A DNA stretch of 64,000 nt from Kribbella pratensis. Its GTDB lineage: Bacteria > Actinomycetota > Actinomycetes > Propionibacteriales > Kribbellaceae. Below, piece by piece: positions 41,839-50,180 of this stretch (position 1 is its first letter; the number at the start of each line of letters is the position of its first letter). Location of the stretch: the NCBI RefSeq assembly GCF_004366075.1, contig NZ_SODU01000003.1:868001-932000 (forward strand), in the 5' to 3' direction. Under the pieces are notes generated by a model. It did not search any database. It worked only from the letters and a program-made list of their open reading frames with translations, and was not told the origin of the DNA. A program made the translations under genes and the position numbers.

Positions 41839-43405
41839 CGGTCATCGGGAAGTCGTCGACGAGCAGGACGTAGCGCGGGATCTTGAAGTGCGCGAGTTTC
41901 CCGGTGGCGAAGGTCCTGATCGCTTCCGCGTCGAGCGGATCCGCGCCGGGCTTGAGTTTGATCCAGGCGCAGAGTTCCTCGCCGTACTTCTCGTCGGGGA
42001 CGCCAATGACCTGGACGTCGGCGATCGACGGGTGCGTGTAGAGGAACTCCTCGATCTCCCGCGGGTACACGTTCTCGCCGCCACGGATGACCATGTCCTT
42101 GATCCGGCCGACGATGTTCACGTACCCGTCCTCGCGCATCGTCGCGAGATCCCCGGTGTGCATCCAGCGCGCCTCGTCGATCGCCTCGGCGGTCTTGTCC
42201 GGCTCGTCCCAGTACCCGAGCATCACGGAGTACCCGCGGGTGCACAGCTCGCCGGGCTCACCGCGTTCGACAACCAGCCCGGTGGCCGGGTCGACGAGCT
42301 TCACCTCGACGTGCGGCATCACGCGGCCGACGGTCGACGTACGGCGGTCCAGGTCGTCGTCCCGCCTCGTCTGCGTGGACACCGGCGACGTCTCGGTCAT
42401 GCCGTAGCAGATCGCGACCTCGGCCATGTGCATGTCCGCGACGCAGCGCTTCATCACCTCGATCGGGCACGGCGATCCGGCCATCACACCGGTCCGCAAC
42501 GACGTCAGGTCGTAGTCCGCGAAGTCCGGCAGGCCGAGTTCGGCGATGAACATCGTCGGTACGCCGTACAGCCCGGTGCATCGTTCGTCCTGGACGGCTT
42601 TGAGCGTCGCGGCCGGGTCGAACGCCGGCCCCGGGATCACCATGCACGCGCCGTGCGTGGTGCAGCCGAGGTTGCCCATCACCATGCCGAAGCAGTGGTA
42701 GAACGGCACCGGGATACACAGGCGATCCTCGGCGGTGAACGCGATCGTCTCGGTGACGAAGAAGCCGTTGTTCAGGATGTTGTGGTGGCTGAGGGTCGCA
42801 CCCTTCGGGAATCCCGTCGTACCGCTGGTGTACTGGATGTTGATCGGATCGTCGAAGGACAGCTCCGCCTCGCGGGCGTGCAGCTCGTCGACGGGGATCC
42901 GCGAAGCGTCGTCGCGCAGGGCGTCCCAGTCGCCGGTGCCGAGGTAGATCGTCTCCTCGAGGGCGGCGAGGTCAGGCTTCACTTCCTCGACCATCGACCG
43001 GTAGTCGCTTGTTTTGAAGGCGGTTGCGCTGATCAGCAGCCGGACGCCGGACTGGTTCAGCGCGTAGGCGAGCTCGTGCGTGCGGTACGCCGGGTTGATG
43101 TTCACCAGGATCGCGCCCATCAGCGCGGTGGCGTACTGCGTGATGGTCCACTCGGCCTGGTTCGGGGCCCAGATGCCGACCCGATCACCCTTCGCGATCC
43201 CGCGGGCCATCAGGCCGCGCGCGACCAGTTCGACCTCGGCGCCGAACTCGTCGTACGTCCAGCGCCGTCCGGTCTGCACCTCCACGAGCGCCTCACGGTC
43301 GCCGTACGTGCTGATCGTGCGTCTCAGGTTCGCGCCGATCGTCTCACCCAGCAACGGAACCTCGGACACCCCGGACGCATACGACGGCAGGCTCATGCTT
43401 GCCAT
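41777..43405 (-). CDS. Acyl-CoA ligase (FadD/AMP-binding family)
   Basis: A 542-residue adenylate-forming enzyme, ATG 43405. Core motifs are IQYTSGTTGFPKGATLSHHN (A3), YGMTETSPVSTQ (A5), WMHTGDLATMREDGYVNIVG (A7), RGGENVYPREIEEFLYTHP (A8) and the catalytic lysine near the end in PMTVTGKIRKVEMREK (A10). It activates a medium- or long-chain fatty acid as an acyl-AMP and then an acyl-CoA. The exact chain length is not readable. It overlaps the MFS gene by 62 bases tail to tail and is divergent from the MNT/HEPN pair. Confidence 0.93.
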   Translation of the reverse strand: MASMSLPSYASGVSEVPLLGETIGANLRRTISTYGDREALVEVQTGRRWTYDEFGAEVELVARGLMARGIAKGDRVGIWAPNQAEWTITQYATALMGAILVNINPAYRTHELAYALNQSGVRLLISATAFKTSDYRSMVEEVKPDLAALEETIYLGTGDWDALRDDASRIPVDELHAREAELSFDDPINIQYTSGTTGFPKGATLSHHNILNNGFFVTETIAFTAEDRLCIPVPFYHCFGMVMGNLGCTTHGACMVIPGPAFDPAATLKAVQDERCTGLYGVPTMFIAELGLPDFADYDLTSLRTGVMAGSPCPIEVMKRCVADMHMAEVAICYGMTETSPVSTQTRRDDDLDRRTSTVGRVMPHVEVKLVDPATGLVVERGEPGELCTRGYSVMLGYWDEPDKTAEAIDEARWMHTGDLATMREDGYVNIVGRIKDMVIRGGENVYPREIEEFLYTHPSIADVQVIGVPDEKYGEELCAWIKLKPGADPLDAEAIRTFATGKLAHFKIPRYVLLVDDFPMTVTGKIRKVEMREKSVELLGL

Positions 43406-43461
43406 ATTCACGCCGCCCAGATACCTCCGCAAGTCCGCCGGGCCAGCTAACTAAGTTCTGA

Positions 43462-43493
43462 AAAGCGGGCATATGCCTGATAAAGTGGGCATA
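43462..43493 (+). promoter_or_regulatory. Phased repeats AAAGYGGGCATA upstream of the MNT/HEPN pair
   Basis: AAAGCGGGCATA (43462-43473) and AAAGTGGGCATA (43482-43493) are direct repeats 20 bases apart, and the first overlaps the palindrome GGCATATGCC. The second ends one base before the ribosome-binding site GGAGG of the first gene. This is a typical place for toxin-antitoxin autoregulation. Confidence 0.55.
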
Positions 43494-43506
43494 GGAGGTG
43501 GTGCAG

Positions 43507-44136
43507 ATGCAGTTCCCTGAGCCGATGTCGAGCGTCGTTCCTGGGTTACACGGCCGGGTTCTCGGCGTCCTCGCGCGAACCGACCGGCCGTTGACCGGTC
43601 GCGCGGTAGCCGGGTTACTGAGGGCACCGGCCAGCCCGAGCGGCGTCCAGAAGGTGCTGGATGATCTGGTGAGCAACGGCGTCGTGCTTGCAGAGCCGGC
43701 CGGCCGGGCACGCCTCTACACCCTCAACCGGGATCACGTGGCATACCAAGCGATCGATCAACTCGCACGGCTGCGGGAGTTGCTGCTCGAACGCATCAAG
43801 GTAGAGGCCAAGACGTGGGCCGTACCGGCGAAGGCGATCTGGCTCTTCGACTCGACCGCGCGCGGACAGGGTGGGTCGGACAGCGATCTCGACCTCCTGA
43901 TCGTCAGGTCTGACGACGTCGACGATTCGGATCCTCGCTGGCTCGAGCAGGTCGAAACCCTGTCCGCACACGCAACCCTCTGGTCCGGCAACTCGTGCGA
44001 GGTCGTCGAATACAGCGCCCAGGAGGTGCAGGACCTGATCAGCCACGGCGAGCGCCTGGTGACCGAGCTGCGGAGGGACGCCGTACCTATTGCCGGCAGC
44101 ACACCCCGCCAAGTCCTCAACCGGAAGGCCGGCTAG
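43507..44136 (+). CDS. Winged-helix nucleotidyltransferase (MNT antitoxin-like)
   Basis: A 209-residue protein. ATG 43507 is eight bases after AGGAGG. Residues 1-75 form a winged helix (LHGRVLGVLARTDRPLTGRA, SPSGVQKVLDDLVSNGVVL, RARLYTLNRDH). The nucleotidyltransferase domain follows, with the motif LFDSTARG (113-120) and the metal ligands D127 and D129 in SDLDLL. The canonical GS of this family is DS here. Such proteins modify HEPN toxins, usually by AMP transfer to a tyrosine. The stop overlaps the HEPN start by one base (TAGTG). Confidence 0.82.
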   Translation: MQFPEPMSSVVPGLHGRVLGVLARTDRPLTGRAVAGLLRAPASPSGVQKVLDDLVSNGVVLAEPAGRARLYTLNRDHVAYQAIDQLARLRELLLERIKVEAKTWAVPAKAIWLFDSTARGQGGSDSDLDLLIVRSDDVDDSDPRWLEQVETLSAHATLWSGNSCEVVEYSAQEVQDLISHGERLVTELRRDAVPIAGSTPRQVLNRKAG

Positions 44137-44549
44137 TGCCCGCACTCGACGACGCCCGGGCACACCTGGCGAAGGCCAGGGAGTTTCTGGAGGCCGCCGA
44201 GCTGAACAACGATCTCCAGCTCTACAACGCCGCAGCATCGAACGCCGTCACCTCCGGCATCAACTCCAAGGACGCGATCTGTCTTGCGCTGACCGGCCAG
44301 GCTCGCAAGTCCGACAACCACGCGGAGGCGGTTGTGGAGTTGAAGAGGGCTGGGGCAGCGGGCCGAGACAGCAGTACGACGCTGTCCCGGTTGCTGAAGC
44401 TGAAGTCGAAGTCGCAGTACCAGGCGAGCTCGGTGTCGGCGGCCGACGCGGCGAAGAGCATCGACTGGGCGGCTCGTCGATGCTGCAGTGTGAGATGCCC
44501 AGGTGACTTGCGGGTGATGCCAGACTGGCGGTTATGGACACAGGGGTGA
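44136..44549 (+). CDS. HEPN domain protein (toxin-like), 3' end probably frameshifted
   Basis: A 137-residue helical protein, GTG 44136. It keeps the RNase signature R-x4-H as RKSDNH (R57, H62). Helices before it read LDDARAHLAKAREFLEAAEL and LYNAAASNAVTSGINSKDAI. Up to DWAAR (about residue 114) it looks normal, but the last 23 residues (RRCCSVRCPGDLRVMPDWRL onward) are cysteine/arginine-rich and overlap the next gene. In the +1 frame the DNA reads LVDAAV and stops at 44493, a more usual HEPN end. A short indel near 44470-44478 would explain this. Its partner is the MNT-type gene just upstream. Confidence 0.7.
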   Translation: MPALDDARAHLAKAREFLEAAELNNDLQLYNAAASNAVTSGINSKDAICLALTGQARKSDNHAEAVVELKRAGAAGRDSSTTLSRLLKLKSKSQYQASSVSAADAAKSIDWAARRCCSVRCPGDLRVMPDWRLWTQG

Positions 44550-45154
44550 GTGTTGTCGGGTCAGGGCAGGTCAGTGGTACGCCGGATATTCTGCGTGTCA
44601 CGTTCGGCGTCGAGCAGGTCGCTCCGGATGTCGCGGCCGCTGTGGCGACGGTCGGCGAGCGTACGGACGCGGTGATTGCGGCGCTGCGGGCGCAGGGGGT
44701 CGAGGAGTCGCAGCTGGGCACGAGTTCGGTGAACGTGTTCCAGGAGTACCGGGAGCCCGGCTCGGACGCGGCGTACCGGGCGTCGCACACGGTCCTGGTG
44801 GAGACGAAGGACCTGACCGGCTTCGGCGCGCTGCTGAACGCCGCCGTGGATGCTGTCGGCAACAGTCTCGCGCTGCACGGGCTGCAGTTCGACATCGAGG
44901 ACAAGTCCGAGCTGCTGGTCCAGGCCCGGGAGCTGGCGTTCCAGCAGGCCAAGACGAAGGCCGCGCACCTGGCCGGCCTGGCCGGGTTCTCCCTCGGCTC
45001 GGTGACCGCGATCTCCGAGAACCACGGCCACGCGCCACTCGGGCTGGAGAGCCGGCGGCTGTCGGCGTCCAAGGCGTACGACTCGGCCATCAACATCGTG
45101 CCCGACGACCAGAACGTCGTGGTCTCTCTCCAGGTGCACTTCGCCTGGGCGTAA
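44534..45154 (+). CDS. SIMPL domain (DUF541) protein
   Basis: A 206-residue protein with the SIMPL fold pattern: VSVVGSGQVSGTPDILRVTF at the start, IAALRAQGVEESQLGTSSVN, the repeated ASHTVLVETKDLTGFGALLN, ARELAFQQAKTKAAHLAGLA and the C-terminal NVVVSLQVHFAW. No signal peptide is present, so it is probably cytoplasmic, unlike the periplasmic members. Molecular function is unknown. It overlaps the extended HEPN frame by 16 bases, which supports an earlier HEPN stop. Confidence 0.85.
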   Translation: MDTGVSVVGSGQVSGTPDILRVTFGVEQVAPDVAAAVATVGERTDAVIAALRAQGVEESQLGTSSVNVFQEYREPGSDAAYRASHTVLVETKDLTGFGALLNAAVDAVGNSLALHGLQFDIEDKSELLVQARELAFQQAKTKAAHLAGLAGFSLGSVTAISENHGHAPLGLESRRLSASKAYDSAINIVPDDQNVVVSLQVHFAWA

Positions 45155-45214
45155 CGCGCGTCTCAAATCGAGCACAGGGCTTGCGTTGTCGGCGGCGTCG
45201 TACAGACTGCTCTC

Positions 45215-46450
45215 ATGTATGCACCGGCGCCGCTGCGGCGGCAACTGAGTCGGTCCGGGCTGTTACTGCTCGGACCGGCGTTCGTCGCCGCCGTGGCGTA
45301 CGTCGATCCGGGCAACTTCGCCACCAACATCGCCGCCGGCGCGACGTACGGCTACCTGCTGTGCTGGGTGGTCGTCGGCGCCAACCTGATGGCCGTCCTG
45401 GTGCAGTATCTGGCCGCCAAGGCCAGCATCGCGACCGGCCGGACCCTGCCCCAGCTGTGCCGTGACCACTTCCGCCGATCGACCTCGACCGGGCTGTGGG
45501 CGCAGGCCGAGGTGGTGGCGATCGCGACCGACCTGGCCGAGGTCGTCGGTGGCGCGATCGCACTGAATCTGCTGTTCGGCGTCCCGCTGCTGATCGGCGG
45601 CGTGATCACCGGCATCGTCTCGTTCGGGCTGCTCATCTACCAGTCGAAGCGCGGCCAACGACCGTTCGAGGCCGCAATCATCGGCCTGCTCGCCGTCGTA
45701 CTGATCGGGTTCGTCGTCTCCACGGCGAAATCGGAACCATCGGCGAGCGGCGTGGTCGGCGGCCTCGTGCCGCGGCTGGACGGCACCGATTCACTCGTGC
45801 TCGCGGCCGGAATGCTCGGCGCGACCGTGATGCCGCACGCGATCTGGCTGCACGGTGCACTGGTCACCGACCGGCACTGGAAGACCATCCGCTCCGAGCT
45901 CGGCAAATCGCGCGTCCTGCGGGCCACCCGGGTCGACGTTGCGGTCGCGATGGCGCTCGCCGGAGCGGTCAACCTGGCGATGGTCGTGCTGGCCGCGGCC
46001 GCGCTGAAGGGCAGCGGCGCCGATTCCCTCGACGCCGCGCACCTCGCGATCGGCGAGCGGCTCGGCCAGCTACCGGCCCTGCTGTTCGCACTCGCGCTCC
46101 TGGCCAGCGGCTTCGCGTCCTCCTCGGTCGGGACGTACGCCGGTTCGGTGATCCTGGACGGCTTCTGGAAACGCCACGTCCCACTCCCGGTCCGGCGGCT
46201 GATCACCCTGATCCCCGCCCTGCTGATCCTTGCGATCGGCATCGACCCGAGCCGCGCGCTGGTGGTTTCCCAGGTCGTGCTGAGCTTCGGCATCCCCTGC
46301 GCACTGTGGCCGCTGGTGAGATTGACCGCTTCCCGGCGCGTCATGGGCGACCTCGTCAACCGGAAGGCGACTACTCTCGCCGCATGCCTGGTAGCCACCG
46401 CCGTCACGGCCCTCAACGTCGTACTGATCGTGCTGACCGTGCGGGGATGA
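45215..46450 (+). CDS. mntH: NRAMP family divalent metal transporter
   Basis: A 411-residue, 11-helix transporter. The metal-site motif DPGN is at 31-34 and the second motif MPH occurs in GATVMPHAIWLHGALV. The consensus transport loop GQ/SSTMTGTYAG-like region appears as ASGFASSSVGTYAGSVILDG. It imports Mn(II) or Fe(II) with protons. One base separates it from the metallophosphoesterase gene, so the two form an operon. No MntR box was recognised in the 60 bases upstream. Confidence 0.9.
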   Translation: MYAPAPLRRQLSRSGLLLLGPAFVAAVAYVDPGNFATNIAAGATYGYLLCWVVVGANLMAVLVQYLAAKASIATGRTLPQLCRDHFRRSTSTGLWAQAEVVAIATDLAEVVGGAIALNLLFGVPLLIGGVITGIVSFGLLIYQSKRGQRPFEAAIIGLLAVVLIGFVVSTAKSEPSASGVVGGLVPRLDGTDSLVLAAGMLGATVMPHAIWLHGALVTDRHWKTIRSELGKSRVLRATRVDVAVAMALAGAVNLAMVVLAAAALKGSGADSLDAAHLAIGERLGQLPALLFALALLASGFASSSVGTYAGSVILDGFWKRHVPLPVRRLITLIPALLILAIGIDPSRALVVSQVVLSFGIPCALWPLVRLTASRRVMGDLVNRKATTLAACLVATAVTALNVVLIVLTVRG

Positions 46451-46451
46451 C

Positions 46452-47240
46452 GTGACCCGGGTGTACGCCGTGAGTGACATCCACGGCCACCTGGAGAAAC
46501 TGACGGCCGCACTGCACGCCGCCGGTCTCACCGATGCCGACGGCAACTGGACCGCCGGCGAGGACACCCGGCTGTGGTTCCTCGGCGACTTCTTCGACCG
46601 CGGCCCGGACGGCATCGGCGTACTGCGGTACGTCCGCGGCCTGATCGACCAGGCACCGGAGGGCGCGATCCGGATGCTGCTCGGCAACCACGAGATCCTC
46701 GCGCTCGGGATGTACAAGTTCGGCGACACGTTCGTCCCGCACGACGGCATCACGCTGCGCAGCTTCGAGCGTTCGTGGGCCCTGAACGGCGGCCAGGACC
46801 GCGACCAGGAACTGCTCACCGACGACGACGTCGCCTGGCTGCTCGACCAACCGCTGCTCGGTCTGGACGCCGACCAGTTGCTGATGCACTCGGACACCGC
46901 CGAGTACGTCGAGTGGGGCGACACGATCGACCAGATCAACTCCACGGCCGCGGCCGAGCTGCACTCCGACGACATCGAGGTGTGGTGGGAGATCTGGCGC
47001 CGGACGACGTCGCGGTACGCGTTCCGCGGCCCGAGCGGTCCGGACGTCGCCCGGATCCTCCTCCAGCACCTCGGCGGCCGCCGGATCGTGCACGGCCACA
47101 GCATCGTCGCCGACCAACTCGGCATCGACCCGCAGTTCCTCACCGGCCCCCACCTGTACGCCGACGGCCTCGCCCTGGGCATCGACGGCGGCGCCTTCGA
47201 CGGCGGCCCGTGCCTAGTGGTCGAGCTCACCGCGGAGTGA
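46452..47240 (+). CDS. Calcineurin-like metallophosphoesterase
   Basis: A 262-residue enzyme, start GTG 46452. The five metallophosphatase blocks are visible: VSDIHGH, LGDFFDRGPD, LLGNHEIL, and late histidines in LMHSDTAEYVEWGD and VHGHSIVADQLG. This set resembles PPP-type phosphatases and Ap4A hydrolases; the substrate is unknown. The enzyme needs two metal ions, usually Mn or Fe, which fits cotranscription with an NRAMP importer. The end overlaps the convergent TetR gene by 27 bases. Confidence 0.88.
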   Translation: MTRVYAVSDIHGHLEKLTAALHAAGLTDADGNWTAGEDTRLWFLGDFFDRGPDGIGVLRYVRGLIDQAPEGAIRMLLGNHEILALGMYKFGDTFVPHDGITLRSFERSWALNGGQDRDQELLTDDDVAWLLDQPLLGLDADQLLMHSDTAEYVEWGDTIDQINSTAAAELHSDDIEVWWEIWRRTTSRYAFRGPSGPDVARILLQHLGGRRIVHGHSIVADQLGIDPQFLTGPHLYADGLALGIDGGAFDGGPCLVVELTAE

Positions 47241-47777
47241 CTCGACAACCACATCAAGGCAGGACCGGAATGATCGCTTTCCGCCGGCGTCGATCCACCG
47301 GCTGAACGCGTTCTGGAGCACCGCCGAGCCGACCTGCGCCATCAGCGCGGCGTCCTCTGCCGGCAGCCCACGCTCCTCCAGCCCTTCGCGGAGCGCAGCG
47401 GTGACGGATGCGAGCTTGGTCCGCTCACGCTCCTGCAGCTCGGGGCTCGCGGCGATCACGGCACGACGTACGTCGGTGTCCTCGGCCATGTCCGCGAGCA
47501 ACTCACCGATTGCGACGGCGGTCTGCAGTACGGCGGGCCACGGTGCAACCGAGGGGTCGACGGCGCGGATCGCCTCGGTCACGGCCGCGGGCAGGCGTTG
47601 CGAACCCGCGAACAGAACCTCGCGCTTGTCCGGGAAGTAGCGGAAGTACGAGCGCCGGGTCAGGCCGGCGTGCTCGGCGATCTGGTTGACGGTCACCGCG
47701 TCGTACCCGTGCTCGGCGTACAGCTCGAGGGCGGCCTTGCGCAGCCGCTGCTCGGCTCCGGGGTCCCATCGCGCCAT
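47214..47777 (-). CDS. TetR family transcriptional regulator
   Basis: A 187-residue regulator: LRKAALELYAEHGYDAVTVN, QIAEHAGLTRRSYFRYFPDK, REVLFAGSQRLP. The C-terminal domain is of the TetR_C_17-like or general type and names no ligand. It is divergent from a saccharopine-dehydrogenase-like gene. The 83-base gap is dominated by an 18+18 bp inverted repeat that is the obvious operator. Confidence 0.92.
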   Translation of the reverse strand: MARWDPGAEQRLRKAALELYAEHGYDAVTVNQIAEHAGLTRRSYFRYFPDKREVLFAGSQRLPAAVTEAIRAVDPSVAPWPAVLQTAVAIGELLADMAEDTDVRRAVIAASPELQERERTKLASVTAALREGLEERGLPAEDAALMAQVGSAVLQNAFSRWIDAGGKRSFRSCLDVVVESLRGELDH

Positions 47778-47794
47778 GCCCGGAGTCTAGCAAG

Positions 47795-47844
47795 AGTGAT
47801 GTCTCAGAGTGTTATCGTTGCTGATGACACTCTGAGACATCACT
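47795..47844. promoter_or_regulatory. 18-bp-arm inverted repeat operator of the TetR/reductase pair
   Basis: AGTGATGTCTCAGAGTGT (47795-47812) is followed by 14 bases and its exact reverse complement (47827-47844). The centre is 43 bases from the TetR start and 41 bases from the reductase start, so one symmetric site can repress both divergent promoters. Confidence 0.85.
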
Positions 47845-47860
47845 TCCCAGGAGGCTCGAC

Positions 47861-48910
47861 ATGATCTGGATTCTTGGTGCGACTGGGCGGACCGGGCGCG
47901 AGATCGCGGCCCAGGTCGCGGCGCGCGGCGGTACGCCGGTACTCGTCGGACGCAACGCCGAACGGATCCACAAGACCGCCGCCGAGCTGGGGCTGGCCGG
48001 CGTCGAGGTGATCGAGACCGATCAGCCGGCCGCCGAGATCGCCCGCCGCCGGCCGGCCGTGGTGGTGAACACGATCGGCGGGTACGCCGAGACCGCCGTG
48101 CCGATCGCGCGGGCGTGCCTCCCCGGCGGGCACTACGTTGACCTGGCCAACGATCTGGTCGCGATGCCGCGGCTGCTGGCGTTGCACGACGAGGCGGTCG
48201 CCGCAGGCAGCACATTCGTGACAGGTGCCGGGTTCGGAGTGCTGGGAACCGAGGCAGTGGTCGCTCGCCTGTGTACGGATCGACCGACGCCGAGCCACGT
48301 GCAGGTGGACGCTCTGCCGTCCGTGGCGATCGACGGCGGGCTGCTCGGCGAGGCGCTGGCGCGGTCGATCATCTCCGGGCTGACCACTGGCGGGCTCCGC
48401 TACGAAGGTGGCCGGATGGTCCCGGCGCGACTGGGAGCCGATCCGCGCGAGCACTCGCTGCCAGATGGTCAGACGGCGAAGTCCGCCGGGGCTGCCACCG
48501 GCGAACTGCTGGCGGCGCAGCTGTCGAGTGGCGCGCCGGCTGTTGTCGCGACGTCCGCGTTGATTCCGGGTTCACGCGTCGTACGGGTGTTGCTGCCGGT
48601 GGCCGGGGCGTTGCTGAAGATCGCGCCGCTACAACGGTTCGCCGTACGACGGCTGGCGGCGGTCGAGGGGAAGCCGGCGCCACGTCCGCGTGAGCACACC
48701 TGGGGACACGCGGTCGTGTCCTGGGCCGACGGGACGACGCGGGAGGGCTGGCTGCGTACCGGGGACGCGATGGACTTCACCGCGAGCGTCGCAGCGGAAA
48801 CCGCCGTACGGCTGGCTCGCGGCGAGGGCCGGCCCGGCGCATACACACCAGCCCGCGCCCTCGGCCCCGAACTCGCAGAGGCCGCTGGTGGAACTATTTC
48901 AGTCTGCTGA
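47861..48910 (+). CDS. Saccharopine dehydrogenase-like NAD(P)-binding protein
   Basis: A 349-residue protein starting at ATG 47861 after CAGGAGG. The Rossmann motif IWILGATGRTGREIAAQV and GGTPVLVGRNAER define the Sacchrp_dh_NADP domain; YVDLANDLVAMPRLLALHDE and TGAGFGVLGTEAVVARL follow the trans-acting enoyl reductase-like group. No proof exists of a saccharopine substrate; these proteins are usually reductases of unknown specificity. Expression is probably controlled by the divergent TetR protein. Confidence 0.85.
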   Translation: MIWILGATGRTGREIAAQVAARGGTPVLVGRNAERIHKTAAELGLAGVEVIETDQPAAEIARRRPAVVVNTIGGYAETAVPIARACLPGGHYVDLANDLVAMPRLLALHDEAVAAGSTFVTGAGFGVLGTEAVVARLCTDRPTPSHVQVDALPSVAIDGGLLGEALARSIISGLTTGGLRYEGGRMVPARLGADPREHSLPDGQTAKSAGAATGELLAAQLSSGAPAVVATSALIPGSRVVRVLLPVAGALLKIAPLQRFAVRRLAAVEGKPAPRPREHTWGHAVVSWADGTTREGWLRTGDAMDFTASVAAETAVRLARGEGRPGAYTPARALGPELAEAAGGTISVC

Positions 48911-48960
48911 TCATGCCCGATCCGGGAATGGCGCCGGCTCGGGCGGGGTTGTCAGCGGTT

Positions 48961-49335
48961 ATGGCGGAGAAGACTGTGAAGATTCCTGGACCGGACCACC
49001 CGATCACCGTGGGAAAGAACCCGGACCGCGTGGTCGTGAAGGTCGGCGACCAGGTCATCGCGGACACGCGGGACGCGCTGTCGCTGCAGGAGGCGAGCTA
49101 TCCGGCGGTGCAGTACATCCCGCGGGACGACGTCGACCTCACGTTGCTCGAGCGTACCGAGCACCAGACCTACTGCCCGTACAAGGGTGACGCGTCGTAC
49201 TACAGCCTCCTCCCGGCCGGGGCGGACGGCGTGAACGCGGTCTGGACGTACGAGCAGCCGTACGACGCGGTCGCCGACATCCGCGACCACGTCGCCTTCT
49301 ACCCCGACAAGGTGTCGATCGAGATCATCGCCTGA
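48961..49335 (+). CDS. DUF427 domain protein
   Basis: A 124-residue protein starting at ATG 48961, which gives the standard N-terminus KTVKIPGPDHPITVG. Other DUF427 marks are VIADTRDALSLQEASYPAVQ, YIPRDDVD, CPYKGDASYYSL and VAFYPDKVSIEII. The domain is a small beta-barrel of unknown function. The longer frame from 48913 has no support. It overlaps the convergent hydrolase gene by 37 bases. Confidence 0.88.
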   Translation: MAEKTVKIPGPDHPITVGKNPDRVVVKVGDQVIADTRDALSLQEASYPAVQYIPRDDVDLTLLERTEHQTYCPYKGDASYYSLLPAGADGVNAVWTYEQPYDAVADIRDHVAFYPDKVSIEIIA

Positions 49336-50072
49336 ATCACCGGGGCGAGGAGTTCCGGCGGTACGACGTGAGTCTGGTCGGGTAGTTCTGTGAGTGTCGC
49401 GTTCGGCAGGATCGGGACGATGCGGTGGGCGGCGTCGATCATGAACGGCGCGGTCGCCGTCCCGGCGATGACGAGAGTCGGCGGTTTGATCGCTCGGAGC
49501 GTTTCGACCGGGGTGGTGCCTTCGTGGCCCATGACGGCGAAGTCGTAGGCGAGCGTCGGCGCCAGCTCGGCGAGGCCCGGGGTAGCGGCAAACTGCAACG
49601 CCTCGGGTTTGGGCACGCCTGTCATCAGCAGGAACAGCTCGACCGCCTCCCGGTTCTGGCCGTCCCGGATCAGTTCGAGCACCTTCTCACCGTCGTCCGA
49701 CGGGTCCACGTCGTCCGGCCCGTACGGCGGCTCGTGCAGCACGACCTTGGTGAACGGCAGCCTGCTCGCTGCGATCGCCGCCAGCCCCGCACCGGACGAG
49801 TGCCCGTAGAGAGCCGCCGTACCGCCGACGGCTGTGAGTAGCGCGGCGATGTCGTCCACCTCGCGCAGGACGTCGTACGGCGGGTTGTCGCCGGAGTCAC
49901 CGCGGCCGCGGCGGTCGTACGTCACCACGTCGAAGTGGTTCGCCAGCTCGTCGGCCAGCGGCCGGAGCGCGTGCCGATCGCACAGGGCTCCCCCGACCAG
50001 GATCAGCGGGTGTCCGCTGCCCAGCCGGTCGTAGGCGATCGTCGTACCGTCCGCGGACGTCACTTTCTCCAT
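49299..50072 (-). CDS. Alpha/beta hydrolase
   Basis: A 257-residue protein, ATG 50072 after AGAGGAGC. The fold signature is HPLILVGGALCDRHALRPLA and DVVTYDRRGRGDSGDNPPYD; the nucleophile elbow is GHSSG, and the catalytic histidine is in LPDQTHVVPPELL. It fits small esterases and lactonases; the substrate is unknown. The large upstream extension of the frame to 50945 is a shadow of the GNAT gene. Confidence 0.9.
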   Translation of the reverse strand: MEKVTSADGTTIAYDRLGSGHPLILVGGALCDRHALRPLADELANHFDVVTYDRRGRGDSGDNPPYDVLREVDDIAALLTAVGGTAALYGHSSGAGLAAIAASRLPFTKVVLHEPPYGPDDVDPSDDGEKVLELIRDGQNREAVELFLLMTGVPKPEALQFAATPGLAELAPTLAYDFAVMGHEGTTPVETLRAIKPPTLVIAGTATAPFMIDAAHRIVPILPNATLTELPDQTHVVPPELLAPVIQAMISIDTLSG

Positions 50073-50180
50073 CTGCTGCTCCTCTGTCGTCGTAGCTGAC
50101 GTACAGGACGTCGGAGCCGTTCGGGACGCTTCGACATATCTGGTGGCGCGTGGACTTGCTGGGTGGTTCACTGCTTCGCG

